Shown: positions 51,940 to 59,990 of the stretch, piece after piece
How the letters are laid out: every line of letters starts with the position of its first letter
How positions within the stretch are numbered: the first letter of the stretch is position 1
From: Streptomyces bottropensis ATCC 25435
Lineage (GTDB): Bacteria; Actinomycetota; Actinomycetes; Streptomycetales; Streptomycetaceae
DNA: 64,000 bases
Assembly (NCBI RefSeq): GCF_000383595.1
Contig: NZ_KB911581.1
Location: 5,601,519 to 5,665,518, forward strand
Direction of reading: 5' to 3'
Made by a program: the position numbers and the translations under genes
Notes under the pieces: model-generated
Databases searched by the model: none
The model's input: the letters and a program-made list of their open reading frames with translations, nothing else
Told to the model about the DNA's origin: nothing

Positions 51940-52226
51940 CCAGTCCCGACAGCAGGCCCGTGCCCGAGCGGCTCCAGAGCGAGGTGACAGCCGGGCGCGG
52001 CGGTGCCATGACCGACGAGGTCGGAGTCATCACCGGCGACCTCACCATCGCCACCAGCCCCCTGCCCGACGGGCGCGCCGACGTCCGGATCCAGTACACG
52101 GGCGCGGAGGAGTGGTACACCCTCACCGGCAGCCCCGCCCCCCTGCCGCCGGGCGGGCTGGCCGCGCTCCAAGCGGACGTCGTCCAGCGCGTCCGGCACG
52201 GAGGCGCGGCACAGGCCCCGCAGTAG
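51936..52226 (+). CDS. Small hypothetical protein coupled to the HNH gene
   Basis: 96 aa from ATG 51936 (ATGA overlap with the nuclease stop). It is a cytoplasmic-type sequence with beta strands (GVITGDLTIATSPLPDGRAD, then VRIQYTGAEEWYTLTGSPAP) and a final helix. The tight coupling suggests a partner of the nuclease, but a cytosolic protein cannot directly block an exported enzyme. The family is a common short Streptomyces protein of unknown role. Confidence 0.65.
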   Translation: MTSPDSRPVPERLQSEVTAGRGGAMTDEVGVITGDLTIATSPLPDGRADVRIQYTGAEEWYTLTGSPAPLPPGGLAALQADVVQRVRHGGAAQAPQ

Positions 52227-52269
52227 CCGGAACGCGGGAGTCCCGGCAGCCGCGTTCCGCCGTGGGCCT

Positions 52270-52415
52270 TCAGCAGGCGTAGGTCTTTCCGCTGGCCGCG
52301 GTGTGCCAGTTGCAGGAGCTGATGGTGCCGGCGGCGGCGTTGTTGTCGGCGCTGCCGGGCTTCTTCAGCCGCTGGGCCGCGTACCGTACGGCGCCCGCGG
52401 CGGCGTGGGCTGGGC
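52270..52415 (-). pseudogene. 3' end of a lost gene
   Basis: On the minus strand about 45 codons are protein-like (AAGAVRYAAQRLKKPGSADN, then GTISSCNWHTAASGKTYAC) and end in TGA at 52270-52272. No start or upstream part is found beyond about 52415. Two Cys near the end suggest a secreted protein. The 200 bp up to 52616 show nothing else. Confidence 0.4.
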
Positions 52416-52616
52416 CCCGGTTTCAAGGGCATCTGGAGGAAGCCAGCAGCGCTATCCCCGAGCCCTGCGGAACACTGCTGCGGGTTGTGCTGGCTCGCCG
52501 GAACCCCCTGTCTACCCGGGGGCTGGCAGCGGGCGCACGAGCGCCCCGGGACCAGTCTCTCCCGTGCGGTCCGCAGCGCGGCGGAGGTCAGGCAAATCCG
52601 GAGGCCATGATGCCGC

Positions 52617-53288
52617 TTACGGCTGTTCACTGGGGCTGGCCCGCCGTGAGGCGGGAGAGGCCGCCGGGCGTGGAGCGGGGTGGTGGGTGATGCCGTAGTC
52701 GCGGGCGAAGTGGTTGGCTTCCATCGCTGATCCGGTCATCCGGTGCAGCCAGAACCCGTACGACACCGACTCCGTCTGCTCCTGTGTCAGGTACAGCAGC
52801 CACCGCCGCGCCCCGTGATCGCAGCGGGCCGTACGCGCCTGCTCCGCCAGCCCAGCCGCCACCGGCACCCGCAGCTAGCCGGCCAGCCCCAGGAACAGAC
52901 GCAGCGCCGCCATCTGCGAGGGCAGCAACTTCACCAGCCGCCGTCCCGCATCCGGTACTTCGCCGGCGTTGTGGGGGCGGGGGCGGGAGCTGGCGTAGAG
53001 CAGGAGGTCGTGTCCGGCCGGGGACAGGCGGGCCGCCCACAGCACCACGGTGCCCTCCCACGCCGACAGCTCCGCCCGGTCCTCCCTGCCGGCGATCTCC
53101 ACCAGACCGCGGTCGGCCAGCCCTCGCACCTGCTGCTTCATCGACAGCACGTCCGCGGCCAGCACCCAGCCGTGCACCGACGCCTGCGCCCGCTCATCCA
53201 GCGCCCCCAGCGCCGCAAGAACCTGCTCCCCACCCCGCACAACCGCCCCCTCCCGGTGAAGCCGCGCCCGATTGACCCAACGAGGCAT
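52617..53288 (-). pseudogene. Hypothetical gene interrupted by an in-frame TAG
   Basis: Starts at ATG 53288 and runs as a helical protein (VLAALGALDERAQASVHGWV, then SMKQQVRGLADRGLVEIAG) to RLFLGLAG. A TAG (52875-52877) stops it there. The same frame continues LRVPVAAGLAEQARTARCDH and YLTQEQTESVSYGFWLHRMT to 52617. The join reads naturally as GLAGQLRVP, so CAG to TAG is the simplest change. The second part has some similarity to a winged-helix or repeat fold. No family name given. Confidence 0.65.
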
Positions 53289-53449
53289 CGCGGGCGGAGG
53301 AAACGACCACGCCGACGTCCGGCCACGCGCGACGAAACGCCCTGCTGCCGGGCTGGGCCGCGCCGAAGTCGACCGCCAGATGCCGCGGCCGTCCTACCGG
53401 GTGAGGGAACGCCTCTCCCATCCGACCAGTAGGACGTCGTTGCGGATGG

Positions 53450-54040
53450 CTACGGTGCAGAGCGGGCAGCTTCAGGGAAGCCCAGTTCGTCGAGCAGCAC
53501 GTCGAACAACTCCTCCACAAAGGTCTGTCGAGTGCGCAGCAGTTCCTCAATCCGAGGCTGCTGCGCCGTGGCCTGGACACTGGCTGCTGAAGCCCACATG
53601 AGAGCACCTTCGGCGTCGGTCGGTACCTCCGCATCGAGCTCTGCACGCTTATGTCTGACGGCTTCTTCGAACTCCGAGGTGGCCATCCACAGGGTCACGT
53701 CGTCCACGTCCTCGGGTTCCTCAACGAGGAGAGCCGCGGCATTGTCCGGATTGAGCCATGTCTGCCAGCGGCGCCCGTAGGCGTCGAGGCCGGTCACGAG
53801 GGCGACGCTGCTGTCGGAAACATCGGCGACGCAGGCCGGGGCACCGGACCATTCGACCAAGGTGAACAGGTACTCGTCTTCCCAGACACCTCGATCCAAC
53901 TGCAGGGTCTGCCAGCCGCCCGGTCTCGGCTCCCACTCATGCACGTCGTCCCTCAGCCCTTTACCGATGCTGCCGAACAGGGGTGCTTCCAACAAGGGGC
54001 GCCCGCTGCGCGCAAAGACCAGATGACCGGAAAAGCCCAT
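53450..54040 (-). CDS. Conserved hypothetical protein
   Basis: 196 aa from ATG 54040. It begins GFSGHLVFARSGRPLLEAPL and continues with WEPRPGGWQTLQL and a Trp/acid-rich beta-type domain (LVEWSGAPACVADVSDSSVA, YGRRWQTWLNPDNAAALL). A helical C-terminus follows. This is a frequent Streptomyces protein without known function. The overall charge is strongly negative. It has its own transcription unit. Confidence 0.7.
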   Translation of the reverse strand: MGFSGHLVFARSGRPLLEAPLFGSIGKGLRDDVHEWEPRPGGWQTLQLDRGVWEDEYLFTLVEWSGAPACVADVSDSSVALVTGLDAYGRRWQTWLNPDNAAALLVEEPEDVDDVTLWMATSEFEEAVRHKRAELDAEVPTDAEGALMWASAASVQATAQQPRIEELLRTRQTFVEELFDVLLDELGFPEAARSAP

Positions 54041-54136
54041 GGAACCTCCTCGTCGAATGTCAGCGCACCCTACGAGCCGTCACTGACACCACCGACGCCG
54101 ACCGACTGTCGCTCGGACCGACTGGCTCACCGAATC

Positions 54137-54400
54137 AGTGGCGGTAGCCGATGAGGGGTGCGGCTATGCCGACGAAGGCCAGGAAGTGCTCGGCCTTTCA
54201 CTCGTAGCACCGGTGGAGCCTTCGGTAGCCGACCAGCCAGGACACGGTTCTTTGGACCACCCAGCGGTGTCTGCCCAGCCGCTGCGAGGAGTCGACACCC
54301 TTGCGGGCAATACGGTGGCGGACGCCTCGCTGACGGGGCCATCGGCGCAGGTGGTGATAGTCGAGCTCGGAGGCAGCCTGCTGTTACTCACTTTCGGGTG
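54137..54400 (-). pseudogene. IS5-family transposase C-terminal remnant
   Basis: The minus strand reads YHHLRRWPRQRGVRHRIARK, then GVDSSQRLGRHRWVVQRTVS and WLVGYRRLHRCYE, a TGA at 54198-54200, and KAEHFLAFVGIAAPLIGYRH. The TGA replaces the usual CGA (Arg) and Val-Gln-Arg replaces the catalytic Val-Glu-Arg. Only the last quarter of the transposase remains. Confidence 0.7.
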
Positions 54401-54696
54401 ACGGCCCGAACCCAGCAGGGTGGCGCACCGTGGCGGAGAGACGCCATGCCCTAACCCCTGCAAGACCTCTCCCGACCTGCGGGCACGTCAACACGGCCAT
54501 ACGTGAGATAAGTGGGCGTTGCATCTGAGAGTCATGGAAATATGGGCAGCAGGTAACAGAGGCCGTGTTCTGCCCGTGGGTGCCCTGTGGTGTGGACAAG
54601 GTGGGTGTGCGGCCAGTCGGCCGCCGACGCACATCACACCGGATCCCGGGGCCTGTTCAGGCTTCGGGGGAGGGTGTCCGGATCTTGAGGAGTCTC

Positions 54697-55182
54697 ATGT
54701 CCGCTTCCGCTTCTGTCACCGCTCGTAGTCTTGTCGCCGCCGCGCTCGCCGCCGGCGCCGTGGTCTCCATGGTCACGCTGCCGGCATCGGCCGCCGACCA
54801 CCGCCCTGAGCGGTCGAGGGTGAAGATCTCGGACGTCCAGTACGACTCCCCCGGCTACGACGACCGCTCCAACCGCTCCCTGAACCGCGAGTGGGTGGAA
54901 ATCACCAACACCGCCCGCCGCAGCGTCAACCTCGACGGCTGGACCCTGAAGGACGAGGACGGCCACACCTACACCTTCGAGGACTACCGCCTGGACGGCC
55001 GCACCACCGTCCGCATCCACACCGGACACGGCCGCGACACCGACACCGACCTCTACCAGGACAGCCGCCGCTACGTCTGGGACAACCGCTCCGACACCGC
55101 CACCCTCCGCAACGACCGCGGACGCCACATCGACAGCGACTCCTGGGGCCACCACCACAGCGGAGGCGGCCACCACCACTGA
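54697..55182 (+). CDS. Secreted lamin-tail-domain protein
   Basis: 161 aa from ATG 54697, with GAGGAG upstream. It has a Sec signal peptide (ASVTARSLVAAALAAGAVVS, cleavage after LPASAA near residue 32). The mature part is a lamin-tail (LTD) immunoglobulin-like fold: VKISDVQYDSPGYDDRSNRS, then EWVEITNTARRSVNLDGWTL, then DTDTDLYQDSRRYVWDNRSD. It ends in a His-rich tail (HHHSGGGHHH) that could bind metal. LTD domains in bacteria are usually surface or extracellular adaptor modules. A paralog is encoded at 59.3-59.8 kb. Confidence 0.85.
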   Translation: MSASASVTARSLVAAALAAGAVVSMVTLPASAADHRPERSRVKISDVQYDSPGYDDRSNRSLNREWVEITNTARRSVNLDGWTLKDEDGHTYTFEDYRLDGRTTVRIHTGHGRDTDTDLYQDSRRYVWDNRSDTATLRNDRGRHIDSDSWGHHHSGGGHHH

Positions 55183-55229
55183 CCCACCACCACACAAACG
55201 ACCACCACCCACCCACACCCAAAGCACCT

Positions 55230-55263
55230 GGACGCGCCCGGCCACCCACGGCCGGGCGCGTCC
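55230..55263 (+). terminator. 14-bp hairpin after the lamin-tail gene
   Basis: The arm 55230-55243 (GGACGCGCCCGGCC) pairs perfectly with 55250-55263 across ACCCAC. It lies 48 bp past the stop of the lamin-tail gene. The stretch 55264-55591 contains no other supportable feature. Confidence 0.85.
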
Positions 55264-55591
55264 CCCTGCGAGCCACCGACGGCCACCCCCTCCCGCCTCG
55301 CCGGCGGCCGGAAGCTCCAAAGCCCACCCGGTCACCAGCGCGCCGATTGCGGCACCGAGCCCCATCGGCTCGCGCCCGTCGCGCCAAACTTCGCGGAACG
55401 GGCGGTGGCTCGCCCCTCCACCGGCGCAGGCCGGGACCACCGGGTCCCGGCCTCGTCGCTGCTCCCAGGCGGCCCCGACCCGTTGCCGAGGGACAGAACG
55501 CGCCGCCGACGGAAGCAACGGGACGACGATGTGACTTACCGGCCTTGAGGGTGACCGGCAGACGAATCCGACGCTGTCGCGTTCTCGGCCA

Positions 55592-56101
55592 CTACGGCTC
55601 GCACGCCACACCGTCGCCATCCCGGTCCAGGTGCGGCCCATACCCCGGCTCCCCGGCGTACACAGGTGCTGCTCCAGCATCCCGTGCCGCGTCGCAGTTC
55701 TCGTAGTACACGTCTGCGGGCGGCGCCGTCGTGGGCTCCATGGGTTCCGGGTCCGTCTCCTGCGGGGGCGGAACAGGGGTAGCCGTCACGGTGGCCGTCT
55801 CTGTCACAGCGGGCCGCGAGGGCGGCACGCCAGGCGGGGAGGTCGTCGGCGACGGACTCGATGGCGAGGGCGACCCAGGTGTCTCCTTCGAGGTTGTCGG
55901 CGACGGACTCGACGGAGAAGGCGACCGGGGTGTCTCCTTCTCCTCAGCGCCACACGACGCGAGGACCGCACCGAGCACGATGAAGATCACCAGAAGGCCG
56001 ATGACCACACTGACGATCCGGCCGGGCCACCCCATCGCGGCCCATTTTCTTCTGGCCCGCCATCCAGGCCCTCGAGCCCGCCGCCCGCCAGCACCAGCCA
56101 T
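55592..56101 (-). CDS. Membrane-anchored excalibur (calcium-binding) protein
   Basis: 169 aa from ATG 56101; GTG 56110 is close by. A basic cytosolic start (RRARGPGWRARRKW) and one transmembrane helix (IVSVVIGLLVIFIVLGAVLA, about 29-48) come first. A Pro/Ser/Thr linker holds a tandem repeat (ETPxSPSPSSPSPTTS twice) and spans the wall. The C-terminal excalibur domain reads YYENCDAARDAGAAPVYAGE then HLDRDGDGVACEP, with the DxDxDG calcium-binding loop. It probably displays a small calcium-dependent domain outside the cell. It is convergent with the lamin-tail gene. Confidence 0.88.
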   Translation of the reverse strand: MAGAGGRRARGPGWRARRKWAAMGWPGRIVSVVIGLLVIFIVLGAVLASCGAEEKETPRSPSPSSPSPTTSKETPGSPSPSSPSPTTSPPGVPPSRPAVTETATVTATPVPPPQETDPEPMEPTTAPPADVYYENCDAARDAGAAPVYAGEPGYGPHLDRDGDGVACEP

Positions 56102-56296
56102 AGCCACCACCGCCGTGCCGAACTAAATGTTGGCCCCCAGTGCATCACGCGCTCCCCCCTGCCGCACTCTGTGGCTCACAGACCCACGGCGTGCCATACG
56201 AGCGCCATCACCCATAGAAACCCGCAGGTCATAGCCAATAGACCGCATCTCCTATGCGGTTAGGGGTGTGCCGAGGAGCGTCGGCTACTGGGTGCC

Positions 56297-56348
56297 ATTG
56301 CGCGCAATCCAGCCTCGCCGCACACCGGCCGCGCAATCTGCCGCAATC
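56297..56348 (+). promoter_or_regulatory. GCAATC repeats and ATTGCGCGCAAT palindrome before the DUF6879-XRE operon
   Basis: GCAATC occurs at 56304-56309, 56333-56338 and 56343-56348, and the first overlaps a 12-bp palindrome (56297-56308). The same hexamer is repeated five times just after the XRE gene (58007-58072). Shared motifs on both sides suggest a binding site of the XRE regulator. Confidence 0.6.
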
Positions 56349-56416
56349 TCCGTACGCCCGGCCGCCATCAGCCGCATTCTGAAGACTCACCCACCGGCAC
56401 GAGAGGGAGACCGGCC

Positions 56417-56626
56417 ATGGCCCTACAGCTCCGCATGCTCGGCACCACGAGCGACGACGGCAAGTGCCCCACCTTGTACGAGGACGTCGATACCGGCGAC
56501 ATCGTCGTGCAGGGCTACACCGTCACCGATCCCGAGGACGTCGCCCAGCTTCAGAACATCCTCACCGGCGAATCGTTCGTACGTGTCCCGCGCGAGCTGC
56601 TCACCCGCTTCGCCCCCAAGGAGTAG
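56417..56626 (+). CDS. Small conserved hypothetical protein of the XRE cluster
   Basis: 69 aa from ATG 56417, with GAGGGAGA upstream. The sequence (LGTTSDDGKCPTLYEDVDTG, then DIVVQGYTVTDPEDVAQLQN) is the short acidic protein that commonly precedes DUF6879 and XRE genes in Streptomyces. It lies five bases before the DUF6879 gene. Its role is unknown; it is probably a small beta protein associated with its neighbours. Confidence 0.75.
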   Translation: MALQLRMLGTTSDDGKCPTLYEDVDTGDIVVQGYTVTDPEDVAQLQNILTGESFVRVPRELLTRFAPKE

Positions 56627-56630
56627 AGGC

Positions 56631-57167
56631 GTGCCGCAGTTCATCGACGACACCACGTTCGGGGCCTACTTCGAGGAGTTCCAGCACACGGCCTGGAGGC
56701 TGGAGTCCCGCCGCGGCTACGCCTCCGACCGTGCCGGGGAGAAGTACCGCCGCTACCTCGACACCGGTAAGGTGCCCGACGACTCGCACCGGCCCTGGTG
56801 CGTCAACGTCCGGGCGCAGACCGAACAGGGCAAGCGCATCGAGCGCGTACGGATCGTCGACTCGCCACCCACGCAGGAGCAACTGTTCCTGCTCGCCGCC
56901 TCCGCGATCAACAACGCCGCGGGCGAGGACATCCGCAACCTGTGGCGTACGGACGCGAACAAGGCCGACCTGCCCACCGAGGACTTCTGGCTGTTCGACT
57001 CCCGCCGCGCCCTGCTCCTGCACTTCGATGAAACGGACGGCTACCTCGGCGCCGAACTCATCGAAGACCCGGAACGCGTCGTCCGGTTCTGCCAGATCCG
57101 GGATGCCGCCTGGCATCACGCCATCCGGCGCGAGGAGTTCGTGGCGCAGGTAGCTTCGACCGTGTGA
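56631..57167 (+). CDS. DUF6879-family protein
   Basis: 178 aa from GTG 56631. The motif set FGAYFEEFQHTAWRLESRRG, YASDRAGEKYRRYLDTG and PTEDFWLFDSRRALLLHFDE is the signature of this Streptomyces family. It usually pairs with an XRE regulator. Here its stop overlaps the XRE start by four bases. Known function: none established; in several Streptomyces clusters such pairs affect development or antibiotic production. Confidence 0.8.
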   Translation: MPQFIDDTTFGAYFEEFQHTAWRLESRRGYASDRAGEKYRRYLDTGKVPDDSHRPWCVNVRAQTEQGKRIERVRIVDSPPTQEQLFLLAASAINNAAGEDIRNLWRTDANKADLPTEDFWLFDSRRALLLHFDETDGYLGAELIEDPERVVRFCQIRDAAWHHAIRREEFVAQVASTV

Positions 57168-58006
57168 GCACCGACTACCAGCAGGCCCGCGAGGGGCTCG
57201 GTGCGTGGCTGCGTGAGCTGCGCACCGAGACCGGCCTGAACGGCAAGGACTTCGCCGAGCGCCTCGGCTGGCAGCGCTCCAAAGTCAGCAGGCTGGAAAA
57301 CGGCAAGCAGACCGCGACCGAGACGGACGTCGAGGCGTGGGCCCGCGCCGCCGAGCGCCCGGACGCCGTCGACGAGTTGAAGCGCCGACTGCGCAGCCTG
57401 GAGACGGCGTACCGGAGTTGGAAGCGGCAACTGTCGGCCGGCCACCGCGCCGTGCAGGAGAGCCACGTCCTCCAGGAGGCGCAGGCCGAGACGATCCACT
57501 TATTCGAGTCCAGCATCATCCCGGGCATCTTCCAGACCGCCGACTACGCGCGCGGCGTCCTGACCGACGTGTCCGACCGGCTCGGTACGCCCCGCGACGT
57601 CGAGGAGGGAGTGCGGGCACGGATGAAGCGCCAGGAAGCCGTGTACGAGCCGGGCCGCCGCTTCCACGTCCTGATGTGGGAGGGCGCCCTGCACGTCGTA
57701 CGGTGCGCGCCGGAGGCCATGGCCGCGCAGCTCAACCGTCTCAGCGGGTTCATCGGCCTCGACACCGTGACGCTCGGCGTGATCCCGCTCGGTGCGCGAA
57801 CGCCGTTCTCCCCGAAGCACGGGTTCTGGATCATCGACCAGCGGCTCGTCGTCGCCGATACCTGGAACGCGGAGCTGTGGCTGGACTCCGCGGACGACGT
57901 GGCGTTCTACCGCAGAGTGTGGGACCTGATGCGCGAGACCGCGGTCTTTGACCACCAGGCACACAGGCTGATCGCACGGGCTCGAGCCGGTCTCACCCTC
58001 TCGTGA
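57164..58006 (+). CDS. XRE-family regulator with DUF5753 domain
   Basis: 280 aa from GTG 57164. The N-terminal HTH (about 12-65) reads LRELRTETGLNGKDFAERLG and WQRSKVSRLENGKQTAT, a typical XRE motif. The remaining 200 residues are the DUF5753 domain (FESSIIPGIFQTADYARGVL, RRFHVLMWEGALHVVRC, LGVIPLGARTPFSPKHGFWI), a presumed ligand or partner-binding part. This is the bald-associated type of regulator that works with small DUF397-like or DUF6879 partners. GCAATC repeats flank the operon, possible operators. Confidence 0.88.
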   Translation: MSTDYQQAREGLGAWLRELRTETGLNGKDFAERLGWQRSKVSRLENGKQTATETDVEAWARAAERPDAVDELKRRLRSLETAYRSWKRQLSAGHRAVQESHVLQEAQAETIHLFESSIIPGIFQTADYARGVLTDVSDRLGTPRDVEEGVRARMKRQEAVYEPGRRFHVLMWEGALHVVRCAPEAMAAQLNRLSGFIGLDTVTLGVIPLGARTPFSPKHGFWIIDQRLVVADTWNAELWLDSADDVAFYRRVWDLMRETAVFDHQAHRLIARARAGLTLS

Positions 58007-58072
58007 GCAATCGGCAGCAATCGCTCTGACTGCGGGCGCAATCCCGAGCAATCGGCGCGCGCACCCGCAATC
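58007..58072 (+). promoter_or_regulatory. Five GCAATC repeats before the small-gene operon
   Basis: GCAATC at 58007, 58017, 58038, 58048 and 58067 forms a 66-bp array beginning right after the XRE stop. Spacings of 10, 21, 10 and 19 bp place them on one helical face. It lies upstream of the three small genes at 58.1-59.0 kb and repeats the motif upstream of the XRE operon. Confidence 0.7.
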
Positions 58073-58093
58073 GCCGCCCCTACGGTCCTGCTC

Positions 58094-58303
58094 ATGACCC
58101 CAACACCTGCGACGCCTGACGTCGATCCGGTCACCGCCGTGGAGTCCCTGAGGGCGGCTCCCGACCAGGCCCGAATCATTTTGCCCTCCCTCGCCGTGAA
58201 ACACACAGCACCCGATCTCCGGCTCGTCAACCTCGGGCGGGTCCGCGCGGACGTGACCATGCGACTGGCACGGACACTTCGGGGACAGGCCCCTGCGGCA
58301 TGA
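58094..58303 (+). CDS. Small hypothetical protein
   Basis: 69 aa from ATG 58094. A Pro/Thr-rich start precedes a helical body (AVESLRAAPDQARIILPSLA, then LGRVRADVTMRLARTLRG). Its stop overlaps the next start by four bases. The same three-gene set follows XRE regulators in other Streptomyces as far as I recall. Function unknown. Confidence 0.7.
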   Translation: MTPTPATPDVDPVTAVESLRAAPDQARIILPSLAVKHTAPDLRLVNLGRVRADVTMRLARTLRGQAPAA

Positions 58304-58785
58304 GCACACAGTGGGCCGCATCGCCTTCGGAGACGATCGCCAAGCTGTACGAGGTCGGCGATTCCTGGCTCGCAGCCTGCTCCGCACACCCGCTCCTTGT
58401 ACGCCAGGCCTGGGATATGGAGGCGCTCGCACCGATCGCCAGCGGTAGGAACTGGCTCGCCGTCGAGGCCCGTCTCCTCGACACAATGTACGCGGTCAAC
58501 CGGATCGGAACCGAACGGCTCGGCCCGGTCCTCGCCGACCCCGGCGTCGAGCGGGCCTGGTGGCTGATCGCGCCGGACGCGGCCGAAGACCTCGCCGACA
58601 TACGACAGGTACGCGTGCGGCCGGAAGGCTGGCCGCTGCACTGCCCGCCGACCGGCTGGTACCAGTGCGGCCGTCTGTGGATCCACCGCCCGGACGGCAG
58701 CGGCCAGCTGAACGACCCCACGCTGATCGCCGCCGCGCTCGGCCCCGGAGGCGGACACCGACTTCCCTCGGAGGAACCCCGATGA
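58300..58785 (+). CDS. Conserved hypothetical protein of the XRE neighbourhood
   Basis: 161 aa from ATG 58300. Motifs LDTMYAVNRIGTERLGPVLA, AWWLIAPDAAEDLADIRQV and GWPLHCPPTGWYQCGRLWIH match a frequent Streptomyces family without a known role (small beta-rich domain, sometimes annotated as primase-associated). It overlaps both neighbours by four bases, so the three small genes are one operon controlled from the GCAATC array. Confidence 0.7.
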   Translation: MSTQWAASPSETIAKLYEVGDSWLAACSAHPLLVRQAWDMEALAPIASGRNWLAVEARLLDTMYAVNRIGTERLGPVLADPGVERAWWLIAPDAAEDLADIRQVRVRPEGWPLHCPPTGWYQCGRLWIHRPDGSGQLNDPTLIAAALGPGGGHRLPSEEPR

Positions 58786-58982
58786 GGCAGCAGACGACTG
58801 ACGAACCGCCCGTCGTGCTGACGGATCCGACGCGCCCGCCGCAGCCTGTCCCTGAATGCGATGTGTGCACGGCGCTGGACCGGCAGCGGGCCGCCGCCGA
58901 GGGCAGGGGCGACATCAAGGGCGCCACGACCTGCGAGGTCGAAATCCGCCGCCACCCCCATCCCGGCCGGAGCGAAGAGTGA
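58782..58982 (+). CDS. Small CxxC protein
   Basis: 66 aa from ATG 58782. After a Pro-rich start it contains ECDVCTALDRQRAAAEGRGD, then TTCEVEIRRHPHPG. The CDVC pair with a later Cys and His residues could bind zinc. It is the last gene of the coupled small-gene operon. The 290 bp to the next gene carry no other feature I can support. Confidence 0.7.
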   Translation: MRQQTTDEPPVVLTDPTRPPQPVPECDVCTALDRQRAAAEGRGDIKGATTCEVEIRRHPHPGRSEE

Positions 58983-59279
58983 GTGCCTATCAGCCCGGCG
59001 AGCTGGCCCAGTGCGATCCATCGTTCCCGCCGACGGACATCCCGCTGGGCGGGAGCCGATCTTCCTCCCCGTGATCAGCGGAGAGCGGGCCCCTTGTCAC
59101 GGCGGGAGCCGCTCGATGTCGGTTGGTTTGCTTGCACACGCGAACCCATCGATCCGAACCGACGGTCTACGGAACGGGTGTCACTCGACATCCTGAGGTG
59201 GATGCAACCAGCACGGTGGCCTGCGCGGTGGCCGGGAACGGCCCGCCTGGGACGAGACCCAGTCCGCCTGCGGATAGGC

Positions 59280-59777
59280 CTAGTTGTGGTAGCGGATGTA
59301 GCCGTCGCCGTCGGGGTCGGATCCGCTCTTGGTGTAGGAGTGGACGTCGGCGCGGCTGCCGGAGGGCTTGTACAGGTAGATGGTGTCGCGGTCGTTGTTC
59401 CACAGGAAGTTGCAGTTGTCGCGGTAGACCACGTTGTACTTGTCGGAGGCGCTGCCGTGGCCACCACGCAGCTTCACGTAGTCGCCGGGCTCCAGGTAGT
59501 GATTGGCCGTGAACGTGAAGCGGTTGCCGGTGGCGTCCTTGACGACGTAGCCCTTGAGGTTGACGGTCGCCGTGGACGAGTAGTTCTTGACCGTCAGGTA
59601 CTCGGCGGCCGTGTTGCCGGTGGAGCAGCTGTTAGAGTCCCGGCCGGGTGCGTCGTACTGCACCCCGCGGACCTTGAGCGCCGAGCTGTACTCGGCGGCC
59701 TGAGCCGACACGGCGGGGACCAGCGCGGCAACAGTGCCCGCGGTGACGGCTACGGCCAGGATGGAACGCTTACGCAA
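59280..59777 (-). CDS. Secreted lamin-tail-domain protein, TTG start
   Basis: 165 aa. The start is a TTG at 59777, chosen because GGAGGA lies five bases upstream and no ATG or GTG is suitably placed. A signal peptide follows (RKRSILAVAVTAGTVAALVP, cleavage after VSAQA near 27). The mature LTD fold reads LKVRGVQYDAPGRDSNSCST, EYLTVKNYSSTATVNLKGYV, YLEPGDYVKLRGGHGSASDK, and DGDGYIRYHN at the end. Two Cys (NSCSTG, DNCNFLW) probably form a disulfide. It is a paralog of the protein at 54.7 kb and lacks the His tail. Confidence 0.83.
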   Translation of the reverse strand: MRKRSILAVAVTAGTVAALVPAVSAQAAEYSSALKVRGVQYDAPGRDSNSCSTGNTAAEYLTVKNYSSTATVNLKGYVVKDATGNRFTFTANHYLEPGDYVKLRGGHGSASDKYNVVYRDNCNFLWNNDRDTIYLYKPSGSRADVHSYTKSGSDPDGDGYIRYHN

Positions 59778-59990
59778 GATGGTCCTCCACGGTGGAACGA
59801 ACGGTGCTGCATGTGGAGGACTGAAGGGAGCCTTCGACAGTTGCACGTCAGAGGAACTGTCACCCATTCGAGTGGCAGCTGCCGCGATGCATGGGTGCTC
59901 GACTGTCTGACTCCTGATGACCGGATCGGTCCGCTGCCAGACCCGATGCGGCCTGTCGCCGCTCCGCCCGCGTGGCTCAGGCTTGGGGAC

